Assembly: GCA_029204225.1 (NCBI GenBank)
Contig: CM055100.1
Location: forward strand, 33,718,645 to 33,782,644
Source: Diphasiastrum complanatum
Lineage: Eukaryota; Streptophyta; Lycopodiopsida; Lycopodiales; Lycopodiaceae
DNA: 64,000 bases
Reading direction: 5' to 3'
Below, piece by piece: positions 35,676 through 47,945 of the stretch. Below the pieces are notes generated by a model. The model did no database searches. It was not told where the DNA came from and saw only the letters and a list, made by a program, of their open reading frames with translations. Both the position numbers and the translations under genes were made by a program. Numbering within the stretch: position 1 is the first letter of the stretch; every line of letters begins with the position of its first letter.

Positions 35676-36524
35676 TGCTTACCATGTTAGAGTTGTCGCG
35701 AAAGCGAGACTGTTTCGTTTTCGTTTTCTTCTTCATATTCGTGAGCGATTTTGTGTCTTTGAATTTTCTCTTTGCGCGGAAGCTGTTTACAGGATCCCGG
35801 ACACGCGACCGTACATCACAGAACACATTCTATTCTAGCAAACAAGACACAGACAACACAAGACAGGGAGATGCACGAAAATAGAGCGACTGTATTATCA
35901 GTTTAGTATTTAGAGTGAGATTGTTAGTGTCTCGTTCGTTGGCGGAATGACACTCTGCTCTTTCGTTGTGTTCTGCTCGTTGGCAGACTTTCATGCACAG
36001 CTCTATTTTTTCTAGTATTTTTCTTTTTTCTCTACTTGCTACATCTCTCTCTGTCTCTTACAAATCTCTCTATTCAGATTTCTTCTTCACATTGGTTTAT
36101 GATTCAGAGAGGATAGTTTAAGCCTCCACAGTGTGGAATTTTACAAGATAGCTAAACGTAGAATCACGAGACTAGTTAACGCTAATCAACTAGTTAGTTA
36201 GTCTCCATCGTTGCCACTCGTTTCAGCTGGGCGTGAAGTCTACGACTCCAAGCCCGTTGAGCTGGCAGCTGGCAGCGCAAAAGATTCCTCTTCGTTTGTT
36301 TCGTAATCTCCTGTTTGCTTTCGTTCTTTTCATTTCTTTCGTAGTTTTTCGTATTGCGTCCCTTTGAGGTTTGCGGTCCTGAAGTTGTGTTTACGATTCA
36401 CGAATGATTCGCGAATCGTTTGTGCTTCGAGTCAAGGGACATTGACTGTCGCGAATTGTTCTCGTTCGACCTTCGTTTCTTGTTCGTGCTGTGACAAAGT
36501 TGCAGGAGTTCACCATTTCTGACA
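35676..36524 (-). repeat. 3' LTR of the 35.7-38.5 kb Copia
   Basis: Its bounds are TGTTAGAGTTG at 35676 and TTCTGACA at 36524 on the plus strand, next to the purine tract complement CTCCCTCTTG (36525-36534). That gives 849 bp with TG...CA termini. The PPT/LTR junction is of the same type as in the 6-10 kb Copia (AGTTCACCAT then CTCCCTCTTGAAC), so the two are related. The outer end at 35676 rests only on the TG and is less sure. Confidence 0.65.
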
Positions 36525-36534
36525 CTCCCTCTTG

Positions 36535-38490
36535 AACCTTGCAGGCTTGTATATTTAATCCAATTGCCCTTCTTTGCTTGGCAAAGAGTGGCTTGTCGAG
36601 CAATTTTGTGAGCAGATCTGCAATCATATTTTTTGATTTTATATACTAGATCTGGAGCTCTCCTTTTGAGATCAAATCTCGAATGTGATGGTACTTCAGA
36701 GATATGTGCTTTGTCTTCGAATGGAAGACAAGATCCTGGGACAAATAGATGGCACTCTGAGAGTCCATCATCATCGTGTTTGGCCCTTCTAGTGGTATCC
36801 TGATTGCCTCCAGCATCATCTGTAGCCACACTACTTCATTCGCAACCTTTAAAGTTGTGACATATTCAGCTTCTCAAGAGGACTGAGCCACCAAGGTTTG
36901 CTTTTTTGCATATCCAACTGATTGCTGCTCTGCACGCCATTGAACATCCTCTAGTTATGGACTTGTTGTCATCTTTGCAGCTCGCCTAGCTTGCATCACT
37001 GTAGTGGTGCAGCTCGAATCCCTTTTTTTCGTTTTAAATTCTATAGGATAATCTCATATTCTGGGTACCCTTCAGATACTGTAGGATTTGTTTGGACTTT
37101 TGCCAATGTGCCATGCCAGGATTTGAAGAGAATTGGCTCAATGCATAAACAGAGAAAGTCAGATCAGGTCTGGTACAAATTGTCAAGTACATCAGACTAT
37201 CGATTTAGTTCTGGTAGGGTATACCTGCTATCTTCTATTCTTCCTCTTCTGTTTTTGGGCAATCCTGCTTCATGAGCTTGGCTCCAGCTGTCATTGGTGT
37301 AGCCTTTTCCTTGCAATCCATCATGTGGTACTGCCTTAGCACTTTCTTGGCATATTCTGACTGACTCAAGTGCATTTCGCCCTTTGTTTGATCTCTTTCG
37401 ATCTCCAACCCTAGGCATTTTGTTGCTTCTCCAAGATCCATGATTTCGTAGCTTTCAAAAATCTAACTCGTCGTGTCTTTAATCAGCATCAAGGAATTTT
37501 CTATCATCAGCGAATCATCCACAAAAATGGTCAGTATCACAAAATCCTTTCCTACTCTTTTAATGTAGACATTGCAGTCTGGTTGAGTAGGATTGAAGTC
37601 TAGAGACTTCAAAAGGCCATCAAGCTTTTTATACCAGGCTCTTAATGCATGTTTTAGACCATAGATGATTTTTGCAACCGACAGACATATTGTCGATTGT
37701 CGGGGTCTTCATAGCCTTCAGGCTGCTTCATGAAGATTTCCTCCTCTAGATCTCTGTGGAAAAAGGTTGTTTTCACGTCAATCTGGTGAATTCTAGATTG
37801 TACTATGTGGCAAATGCAAAAAGTAGCCTTATGGTTGTCATTTTCACCATGGGTGAATATGTGTCAAAAAAGTCAACACCATATCTCTGCGTGTAGCCCT
37901 TCATGACAAGCCTTGCTTTGTAGCGGCCGATAGTGCCATCTGATTTCATTTTTTTCTTGTATGCCCACTTGCAGTCGACTATTTTTTTGTTTTCTGGCAG
38001 TGGCTCTAATGTCCATGCCTCATTTCGCCTCATCGACTCGATCTCCTCTGACATTGTCTGCTTCCAGAATTCTCCCTCTGGACTCTGGATAGCTTCTTGG
38101 TATGTTGTTGGCTCTTCAGTGAAGCTGTAGTACTCAAACTACGTGTCTTTACTCCATTGAAGATTGTCAGAGTAACGGTCTTGAGGTCTTCTTTGTCTCG
38201 TTGACCTTCGAAATTCGTTTAGTCGTTGCTCAAATATTTCTTGTTCGTGGGGTCGATCCTCTGCCCCCTGCTGCTATGGAGTCTGGGGCTCTGCATTCTA
38301 ATTTGGTTTCTGTCCTCGATCTCCCTCTTGAATGGACAGCAATGTGAAGATCTCATGGTCTCTTTCGTCTTTTAGTCCAGGGCATGTGGACTCATCAAAC
38401 TTCACATCTCTGTTCTGAACAACCTTCTTCGTGGTTGGATCGTAGAGCCTGTACACATGTGTTTTGTTCATTGCCGAGGTAAAATTTTGT
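36535..38490 (-). pseudogene. Copia pol remnant (integrase end, RT, RNase H)
   Basis: In minus-strand order, the integrase C-terminal/linker has VYRLYDPTTKKV and RDVKFDEST (38491-38298). RT N-terminus has CKWAYKKKMKSDGTIGRYKA and GVDFFDTYSPMVKMTT (38054-37803). An RT middle in shifted frames spans 37790-37450. An RT end has DLGEATKCLGLEI (37441-37235). RNase H has MDSQSAIYLSQDLVF, HISLKYHHIRDL and a DLLTKLLDKPLF terminus (36831-36535). The 5' half is missing: homology stops near 38490, where unrelated sequence begins. Confidence 0.85.
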
Positions 38491-38642
38491 AATACGCATA
38501 TTTGAAAAGTATTTGCTTGCTTGGAAAAAGAAAATGGTGACTCCTCTCTTGATACCCATGTCCCCTCTACTGCAATGCCTAGTAGAAACATTGGTAGTCT
38601 CTTACTTTTTTTATTATATCTTTCCTACACAATGTCCCTATA

Positions 38643-38679
38643 CCATGGTTGTTACGTTACTCGGATGTAACAACCATGG
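38643..38679. repeat. Perfect 13-bp inverted repeat
   Basis: CCATGGTTGTTAC (38643-38655) and GTAACAACCATGG (38667-38679) are exact reverse complements around an 11-nt spacer. It lies just beyond the truncated Copia at 38490, with no known function. Confidence 0.85.
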
Positions 38680-39102
38680 AAGCACTTACCTTTAGCCCGT
38701 CTTTGTGTTACTCTAGACTCTTGGTGAGATACAATTGGAAAGCATGGATATGCTCAGGAGTATGGATAGTAGTGCGTGACATACCTCACAAGGTCACTAG
38801 GATTTGCTCTGATACCTGCACACATGTCCACACCAAGTCTTTTAGCTAAGTTAAACTTTAAACGGTTAAAACTTTTCATACTCTTCTATGCTTAAAATGA
38901 ACTGATAGGGACCAATTCCCCGTAAGCTGATCAGTATGGCACTCATCCTAATACGGTGATATAACGGGTTGGCCTATCGCTAAAACACCTTTTGTTTGGG
39001 AAGATTGGACTGTGTTTTAAAATGCTATTCAAAGTTGTTAAGTAGTATAACTTTTTTTGGATGTGAATAACAACTGTCGTTTAGCCATGACACCTATCTT
39101 CC

Positions 39103-39687
39103 TCAATAAACTAGCTTGAGCAGTTTTGTTTGTGGGATGGTGGTAGGTATCAGATTGGTTGGTGTTTGAGCTCCTTGCCCCAGGGGTTGGCCTTGAAATG
39201 CGGAGCCTTGAGTTGCAGGAGGAGGCTGTTGGAATCCTGCTCCATCTCCACCATCTGGTCCATCAAAGCGGGGCCCCGAATCATGGAATTGGGCGTGCTC
39301 TGCATGAACCGATGGTGTCGACTGGACATCATCCTTTAAGCGTTGTTCCAGGGTGGCTATGTGCTGGTTTAGGGCCTCGACGGAAGTAATGTATGATTGT
39401 TGTAATTTTGAGTGTTGTTCCATCATGGCTTTCAGCTTTTGGACTAGCGTTTGATAGGCCACCACTGGAATGGCAGTTCCCTCAGGAATAGCTGGTGGTG
39501 CGAAGTCGTTGAAGTCCATCAGTTCCAACTGTTCCTTCATAGCGGAACGTGCTACTTGTGCATCTGTTACAGCCTCATCCTTTTTGGATTTGAGGGTATC
39601 GATGGTTTGCTGCATGTTGGATACCTTCACCTTGGTCATGCAATGGGTCCAAGCAGTCGAACCTCTCTTGCAAGGGCATTTACCCAT
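39103..39687 (-). CDS. Unrecognised ORF with coiled-coil and Pro/Gln-rich tail
   Basis: An open frame of 194 codons starts at an ATG (39687). Residues about 18-55 (VSNMQQTIDTLKSKKDEAV) and 80-120 (LVQKLKAMMEQHSKLQQ, LNQHIATLEQRLKDD) look like coiled coil. The tail (about 135-185) is Gly/Gln/Pro-rich. There is no zinc knuckle or enzymatic motif. Composition resembles the N-terminal or tail regions of retroelement gag proteins (compare the Gln-rich helix at 24809-24579), so a mobile-element origin is the best guess. No LTR is directly attached. Function unknown. Confidence 0.4.
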   Translation of the reverse strand: MGKCPCKRGSTAWTHCMTKVKVSNMQQTIDTLKSKKDEAVTDAQVARSAMKEQLELMDFNDFAPPAIPEGTAIPVVAYQTLVQKLKAMMEQHSKLQQSYITSVEALNQHIATLEQRLKDDVQSTPSVHAEHAQFHDSGPRFDGPDGGDGAGFQQPPPATQGSAFQGQPLGQGAQTPTNLIPTTIPQTKLLKLVY

Positions 39688-41034
39688 AGCTCTTCTCTAT
39701 CGCCCTCAACATGCAGCTTGTCCTCATGGACAACGCCACGTGGGACAAGAAAAAAAGTCATTTTTACATTCAGTACAATGACAGACTGCACCATGTGCAT
39801 GTCAATGGTGACTCGCTAGTGACAATAGGCATTGTCACTGGCAAACGCCAAAATCCCTCTCATCGCGGTGCCCCTGCTCTCATCCAACCATACATAACTC
39901 CACTCGGCCCCGAAACACGGACAAAAACTAACAATGGTTATTTGATAGAGGCTATCAATAATCCAGTCATCCAATCTGCTGCCTATTTGCTCAACAACTT
40001 CTTAGTCGAGTCCAGGTAAGGTATCAAGAAGACGTAATGACATTAGTAAATGTAAAAAAATGAATTATTGTATGAAAAAAGTTTGAAACAGTTTCATCTC
40101 TATCCTATACCTGGGTAGAAATATTAATATACAAACCACCATAGGATCTTAACTGGAAATAAAATCAGTTTTACTTTTGATCAGTTTCTATTATTACGAT
40201 TTTCCAATCAAATTGGACTACTCGCCCTTTTCACTTACTGGCTTAAGAATTACTTCATTAAAATTATCTATAATTAATGGGAAATAAGATTTGGATTCGG
40301 GTACTTCCTATACTGTATTCCCAAGCTATTCACACATCTACAAAGATCCAGTTTGCAGGTTCATCACCTAGAACTCTACCTGCGGCCATCACTGGGAAAC
40401 TTATTTTGTTTCCAGGCAAAACAAAACAACCATTGACAGACATATATGCAAGGAAGGTTTCACAGGGTTTATTTGCATGCAACACTTTTTCCAATTCCAA
40501 ATCTACTTTTTCTAGAGAATCTACAATTTACAAATCCATTCCATGGTTTCAGTTTCCAGTTTGCATAAAATACAAGAGGATTAGTCATATAAAACCTTAA
40601 TTCCTCACATGCAACCCAAAAAAATTCAAGATTTCTAGTAGCAATCACTTTAGTTATGCAGGATAAATCGATTCCATGTCAATCTATCAATAAACATCTT
40701 GTTGCCCAATCTGAATCAAACTGTCCAAACCATTATGGACTCAGGCAAATCATTCATCTTAAAAAATAGATTTGAACTAGAAAGTGGATCTACCCAAGCA
40801 GATCATTTGGCGTCAATTGGAAGATTCCTCAAGCTAATTCGCAGCATCTTTACCAAAATCAACCATGTAGAAGTGCACTCTACCAATTTCGAAAGGTGTG
40901 CTGACCACCGGCATTAGTGAATCCAATTCCATTGAGAAAATAGCACTCAACCAAGATGTTACTCCAAGTGCTCCTAGCTTCCAATCCGATGTAGAGTTTT
41001 CCTCCACTCCTATCCAAGACCACATCTTAGTCAG

Positions 41035-41600
41035 GCTCTGATACCAATGTAAAGACCCTAAAAGATTGCCCCTAAGATGAGGATAGGAGAACACAATAAG
41101 AGAGACTATGGAGCCAAACCGCCCAACCAAACCTAGGCCAAACCTGGATCTAGCCCCCAAGCCATGCCATGTGAAGCAAGAGGAGAAGAAAGAAACCGGT
41201 AACCTAAACTCAATATGTCGACAGGAGAATCCCCACCTCATTATATAGAGAGTAGAGTCCTGTGCATGTAACCATGCAATTCCCATGCAGGTCAACTATA
41301 AATAGATCACTTCTCTTCATGCAGTCCTACTACCTATATCCGTCACACAGACATGCAATACTCCATATGTCTCAATTAGAGTGTCTGGGTCCTCTCAAGG
41401 TAATTAGTCACAACAAGCCTTGACATGGAATTAAATCATGGCGTGACCAATAATCTCGAGTACTGGAGGGACGGTCTACCATATTAGGACTATTCCAGGT
41501 CCTTAACTGAATATGGCCATAACACTTAGCAAGGTAAAGAATTCCCTCAGAGCATGCCAAAATCTCATGGCATAGAAACCACAACCAACCCTAGTGGTGA
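41035..41600 (-). repeat. Primer-binding site and LTR of an unidentified minus-strand element
   Basis: GCTCTGATACCA at 41035-41046 is followed after one base by TGTAAAGACCCTAAAAG (41048), a typical plant LTR terminus next to an initiator-Met PBS. The LTR extends upward; 41600 is a guess, since no second copy lies in the window. Downstream on the minus strand (41034-40000) no gag or pol could be recognised. Confidence 0.5.
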
Positions 41601-41919
41601 TTCCAACGCCACCAACATGTGATGTTGCACAAGCTAGCCAGAGCCACGATCAAGAACAAGCAGCGACACGGCAGACAACAGGGATCAAGGGCATGAAACG
41701 GGCCTTGATACCACACTACAAGTGGATTCGAGCCAAGCACAAGCCTCCTCATCCCCAAGGCTTGAGGTCGATCTCTGCCAGCCGGTGCATTCAGAAGACC
41801 AAAAATGGTAGAGGATGAAATCAATGCCTACCTGGTCTAGTATCCATACGAAAGCTCACGCGACGACTGGCAGCTAATTGTGAGCTGGCCTTCCTTCTAG
41901 CATTGGCCCCTCAATTATA

Positions 41920-42505
41920 ATGGCACCAAAAGCTGTTCAAAAGAGACCCTACGGCCATCAGGGTGGTATAATTCACGAGTCCAAGAAAACTACGGGTCAA
42001 TGGCCACTACGTTCCCTACCCACGCAGATCAAAATGGGCAGAGTGCGGCACCCCAATGGACAAGATCACAATTGAGATGATGAATTGGCCACACATTCAT
42101 TCAGAGTATGGGTGGAAGACGGACGTAGACGCCAAGCAGGCTCTAGTCCATTTTTCTAAAGAGTATGTCAATTGTCCAGATCCAATAGTCCACGCAGCTG
42201 CACAATACGCTCGAGACTTAGAATACTTGATGGTTATCGCAACCAAATGGGACAACTTCCATCCATCTATCTGTCTTGACCCGAAAACGGTCCTGGCATC
42301 ACAAAAAGTTGAAGATCAACTGTTGTTGGCCAGAGTGTACTATAAAGCGACCCTCCTCGGTGACCCCTGGCAATCACGCTTTCAAACATGGATTGAGCAG
42401 CATTGGCTCGCAGGCATCCATAAGTCCTTCTACCCTACAAAGGACAAGAAGAGCACTGCATGGCTGAACTTTATGGAAGAAGTGACCGGTTGTCTCATCC
42501 AATAG
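41920..42505 (+). pseudogene. Unrecognised ORF of about 195 codons with a single-base frameshift
   Basis: A frame starts at ATG 41920 (MAPKAVQKRPYGHQGG) and reads to an AAAA run at 41986-41989. The sense then continues in the next frame (KLRVNGHYVPYPRRSKWAEC), joining the long open frame that ends with TAG at 42503-42505. The N-terminus is basic. The rest is mixed and has no zinc finger, protease or polymerase motif (notable: MMNWPHIHSEYGW, WLAGIHKSFYP). One inserted A would explain the break. Protein family unknown. It is bordered by the LTR at 41048 and by the CT microsatellite at 43126. Confidence 0.45.
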
Positions 42506-42509
42506 CGAC

Positions 42510-43242
<733 letters not shown>

Positions 43243-43507
43243 CTTCTTTTTCCCATTTTCCCTCTTCTCTCTCTTTTTTCACCCTCAATCATGTGGAATG
43301 GACGTATTTAGTGTTACAATGAGGTAGAGTTAGAAGAAAGCAGAATGCATCTAAATCTTGCAACTAGGCTAAGGTAGGATCCTATCTTAGTGTTCTTACC
43401 CTTTTGACAGGTGGAGGGCTGCTCACCATCTACTTGCTACACCCTACAATATCTTTCTGATTTCTTTTTGAAAAAATTTGTTGTATTTCAAAAGAGTGTT
43501 TTGTACA

Positions 43508-44419
43508 ATGGAACAAGTTGGAAGAGAAGGATCAGGTCATTGCAACATGGCAACATCAAGTGGATACATGTTGGAAGGCAATGATAGGCTTACCTCAAGT
43601 AGTTATTCATTATGGAAAGTGAGGATGGAATCACTTCTTGAGATGAATGATGTTTTGGATATTGTTGTAGGTTTGGAGGAGAGGCCAGCAACACAACAAG
43701 AACAAATGAGGTATGACAAGAGGGCCAAAAGAGCTCTACACATGATTAAGATGTATGTTACCAATGAACTTCTCAAGAAAGTTGGTGAGAGTACTTCATC
43801 AAAGGAGGTTTGGGATTCATGAAAGAAGCTTTACGAATCCAAGTCTACCTCTAGAGTGTTGACTCTAAGAAGACAAATCTCTCATTGTTTGCAAAAGAAT
43901 GAAGAAAGTCCAAGTACTTTTGTTTTGAGAGTAAAAGCCTTGAATGATGAATTGGCTTGCATTGATGAGAGCATTAATGAAGGAAAGCTTGTTCGAGTTA
44001 TTCTTAATGGCTTGTTGGATGCTGATGCTAACATTGTACAAAGTCTTTCTATTCAAAGAATTTTGCCAAGTCTGATTGATCTTCAAGAGATCATGATCAA
44101 TGAAGAATATAGGCTTCAAGCAAGAGGTGGATCGTCATCAACATCTCAAGTTGGAGAGGAGGCTATGTTCATCAAGGGCAAAAACAAAAGCAAGTGGTCT
44201 AAAGAGCAAGATCAAGGGGAGGCTTCTTCAAATGGCAAAATGAAAGATAGGTCAAATCTCAAATGCTTCTATTGTGGCATCAAAGGACACTTTGCAAGTG
44301 AGTGCTACAAAAAGAAGAGAGATCAAGGTGACAAGCAAGATGTTCAAAATGCAAATGATGATGCTTTTGTGATGTCTTCATGTATGCTTGCTAATGATAG
44401 AGATATAGATCCATGTTAA
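43508..44419 (+). pseudogene. Copia gag, nearly complete, one in-frame stop
   Basis: The plausible start is ATG 43508 (or 43547). The N-terminal domain has LTSSSYSLWKVRMESLL. A single TGA at 43819-43821 interrupts KEVWDS*KKLYESKST where family members have a sense codon (often Leu). The UBN2 domain follows (VLTLRRQISHCLQ, LNDELACIDESI), then RLQARGGSSSTSQ, and a perfect CCHC knuckle CFYCGIKGHFASEC at about residue 258 of the joined frame. The gag ends at TAA 44417-44419. Apart from the stop it is well preserved. In life it would form the virus-like particle of the element. Confidence 0.88.
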
Positions 44420-45915
44420 ATTGTGGTGAGTGTGCAATCAAAGAGATTGGCACAATTCCTATTTCTCTCTATATAAATAGGAATGTTCATTTGGAGGATG
44501 TTTTGTCCATTCCATCTATTACCAAGAATTTACTTAGTGTGAGTCAATTTCTAAGTAAAGGCCTCAAAGTTGATTTTGATTGAGATGCTTGTATGATCAA
44601 AAGGAAGGAGAGTCTTGATTGCAAAAGGTAAAAGGCAAGGGAAATTGTTCAAACTAGATGCTTGTGTTATTGCTAACCAAGTTGGATGTGTTGCAAGAGA
44701 GCAAATATCTATTCAAGAGGTTTGGCATAAAATAATGGAGCATCTCAACTTCAAATCATTGGAGGTAATGGCTAATTGTACATTTGGATGCTTATGGAAT
44801 TACTAAAATTAGCAATAGTGGAGGTAAGATGTATGTAACTTTCATTGATGACTTTAGTAGATTTTGTTGGATCTATCTACTAAAGAGCAAGGATGAAGTG
44901 TATGATGTCTTTGTTAAGTTCAAGAGTGCAAGGGAGAACCAATTTTCCACAAAGATCAAGTGCTTAAGAAGTGACAATGGTGGAGAGTACATATCTACCA
45001 AGTTTAAGGCTTTTTGTGATGAGCATGGGATCAAGAGGGAGTATACAACACGAAGGAGCCCACAACAAAATGGAGTGGCCGAGAGGAAGAATGGGACTTT
45101 ATGTGAAAGTGCCAAAGCCATGAGATTAAGTGCTAACCTTGATAAGCCATTTTGGGATGAAGCTTTGTTGTGTGCTAATTTCTTGTGCAATAGGTGGTCG
45201 AGTGCTATTTTGGATGGAAGGACACCTTTTGAGATGTTATTCAAGAGGAGGCCTAGTGTCGATTTTCTTAAAACTTTTGGATGCACATGCTATGTCAACA
45301 TAACTCTTGATGATAGGACCAAGGATGATCCATCTTCAATGAAAGGTATATTTGTTGGATGTAGTGAGGTGAGTAAAGCCTACAAGGTTTACATTCCTAC
45401 TACTAACAAGGTGACTATTGGTAGAGATGTCATTTTTTATGAGGGGAACATTCCAAACGTATCTTCAAGCATTATTGATGGTGATGTGGATGGATCTAAC
45501 ATCTTGATGTTGATCTAAAGGATCATGCTTTAGATGTTGATGATGATGGACCTTCATCAAGTCAAAAGCCAAGGAGAACATCAAGGGAAAGACAAATGCC
45601 TTCAATGCTCACATATGATGAGAAAGGTAAGCAAGTTGTTGGAGGTACACACTTTGTTTTCCTAACCTCTTTTGATAAACCTAATTGTGTAGATGAATCA
45701 AGAAAGAAAGAGGAGTGGATCCAAGCAATGGATCTTGAGTATCAAGCTTTTATGAAGAATGAGATTGGTGGAGTTACCTAAGGACAAGAAAGCTATTGGA
45801 TGTAAATGGATCTTCAAGGTGAAGACAAACCAAGATGGATCTATCAATAAACATAAGACAAGGTTGGTGGCAAAAGGATATGAGAACACCTATGATGAAA
45901 CCTTTGCACCCTACA
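44420..45915 (+). pseudogene. Copia protease end, integrase and start of RT
   Basis: A protease C-terminal stretch (NLLSVSQFLSKGLKVDFD, about 44530-44581) ends in a stop and frameshift. The pre-integrase piece is at 44615-44775. The integrase frame (44784-45518) is long and open with the three catalytic acids in context: TFIDDFSRFCW, LRSDNGGEYIS and SPQQNGVAERKN, then KTFGCTCYVNI. The linker and RT N-terminus follow with breaks (EEWIQAMDLEYQAFMKNE; GCKWIFKVKTNQDGS; TRLVAKGY). RT stops near 45915, close to the CT microsatellite at 46005. No 3' half is present. Confidence 0.87.
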
Positions 45916-46002
45916 TGCTCCAAAAAAAAACCATGCTGGCTTTCTTTCTTCTTCAGGACTCAAATCTTTCTTCTTTTGCTGTGTTTCTCTCACACAAACA
46001 TT

Positions 46003-46224
<222 letters not shown>

Positions 46225-46463
46225 CATGCTTATATACGGTTCTTTTTGGGTCATCTATATTGGTGATATCTTGCAATTTTATGTGTAGAATGCTCATTAA
46301 ATGCTATTTTTAGATCCACATGTGTGAAATATAGTAGCTTACTATTTTTGTACAGCCAACAACTTCATTTCATGTGTTGATTGATGTTTGATCAAGATAT
46401 ATTAGAATTTGCATCTCATTCATAGTGTAGATGTTGATTTTTCTACACTAGCAAGGTTGGTGA

Positions 46464-47936
46464 TTGCTTGTCTTTCTAACCAACGATCATAGAGATATTC
46501 TGGATCTTAATGATCTAAAATTTTTCACAGACCCAACAATGCTAATGATACAAGATCAAGACAGTAGAGATACCCTTCTATGGTATCTCGATTCTGGTGC
46601 TTCTCAGCACATGACTCCATGGAAGTTCCTATTCGAAGAACTCACGCTAGCAGATTCAAAGTATGTTTACTTCAGTGACTCAAGTACACTTCATATTGGA
46701 TTCCAATGATCGATACGCCTTCATTTTCCAAATAGTGAATTAACCTTGCTTAAGGATGTACTTTAGGTACCCAACCTGACAAAGAACTTATTGTCAGTCA
46801 GCAAGCTCACAAATCAGGGCTTCAGAGCCTTGTTCAATTCCAAACAATGTACTATTTTGGATAAAGACTGTAAAGAAATCCTCTCTGCAAGCAGAGAAGA
46901 CAATTTGTACATTTTGAGTCATGAACATGCACTTGCTACCAATGTGAGTACTTCAAATGCTCAGTTATGGCATCAAAGCTTAGGACATTTAAACATGAGA
47001 TCGATCTTGTATATGCATCATAATAGTATGGTTAAGGATCTAAACATTAATGGTGTCTCCACTGACATTCGACATGTCTGTGTGATGTGCTTACTAGGCA
47101 AACATCCTAGATCGTCTGAGGATTCCCTTTCTGGGTTCAACACTATATTTTATCACTTTTATTGATGACTATTCAAGATTCACCAGTATCATGTTCATCA
47201 AGAACAAGTTTGAGACATTCAACTATTTCAAAGAAGTCAAGCAGTTTGCTGAGACACAGACTAGTCAAAAGCTCAAGACCCTACGCACAAATAGTTGGGG
47301 AGAGTATATGTCAGACGAAATGTCCGACTACTTATCATCATGAGACATTCATCATCAGTTCAGTCAGCACATTGGCACAATTTATGTCAACCTACCTCAC
47401 TAGAAATCTCTATTGAGGGCATTAAGATACATTCAAGCCACAAAGCACTATGCTCTGTGTTATAATGGAAATACAAAGGACACATTAATTCTACATACTT
47501 ATTCCGACTTTGATGTGGACACACAAAAATCCACTTCTGGAGATGTGGACACATGAAAATCTACTTCTGGATACCTATGCTTTCTAGCAGGAGGACCCAT
47601 TTCACGAAATAGTCGAAAGCAGAAATGCATTTCTTTGTCTTCCACAGAGTCCGAATATGTTGTAGCCACCTCTATAGTGAAGGAAATTATCTGGCTCGCG
47701 CGACAATCAAAGCTACATAGCTCTATCTCTGAACCCACGAACTCAGTCTAGGACTAAACACATTGAAGTTCAATTGCATTTTCTTAGAGAGAAAGTTCTA
47801 AACAAGATTGTTGAATTAAGTTATTGTCATACCGACAATATGTTGGCTGATATTTTGACAAAGCCTCTGTCGAGGGAAAAACATGTTGTGTTATGCAGCT
47901 TGTTAAGATTCATTCATGATCCTAAGAGTTAAGCTT
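46464..47936 (+). pseudogene. Second plus-strand Copia: protease, integrase and RNase H remnants
   Basis: Protease has the active-site motif WYLDSGASQHMT (about 46578-46615). The pre-integrase piece has AQLWHQSLGHLNMRS (46965-47005). Integrase reads FIDDYSRFTSIMF (from about 47158) and then LRTNSWGEYMS (from 47281), where the second catalytic Asp is Asn. Integrase is cut near 47340 and the sequence jumps to RNase H (47410-47935): TYSDFDVDTQKSTSG, KQKCISLSSTESEYV, DNMLADILTKPLSREK. A 30-bp in-frame tandem duplication (47512-47571) repeats the DVDT-KSTSG segment, and stop codons are present. RT is absent. Confidence 0.87.
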
Positions 47937-47945
47937 AAGAGGGAG

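Noticed and set aside
38805-38826. PBS-like GCTCTGATACCTGC
   Set aside because: Differs from the initiator-Met complement at the critical terminal bases, and no LTR terminus adjoins it.
39711-40019. 102-codon ORF on the plus strand
   Set aside because: Reads smoothly but has no motif or supporting context; not enough for a gene call.
40834-41295. 153-codon ORF on the minus strand over the PBS/LTR at 41035
   Set aside because: It runs through an LTR terminus and PBS, has biased Trp/Ser composition and no domain.
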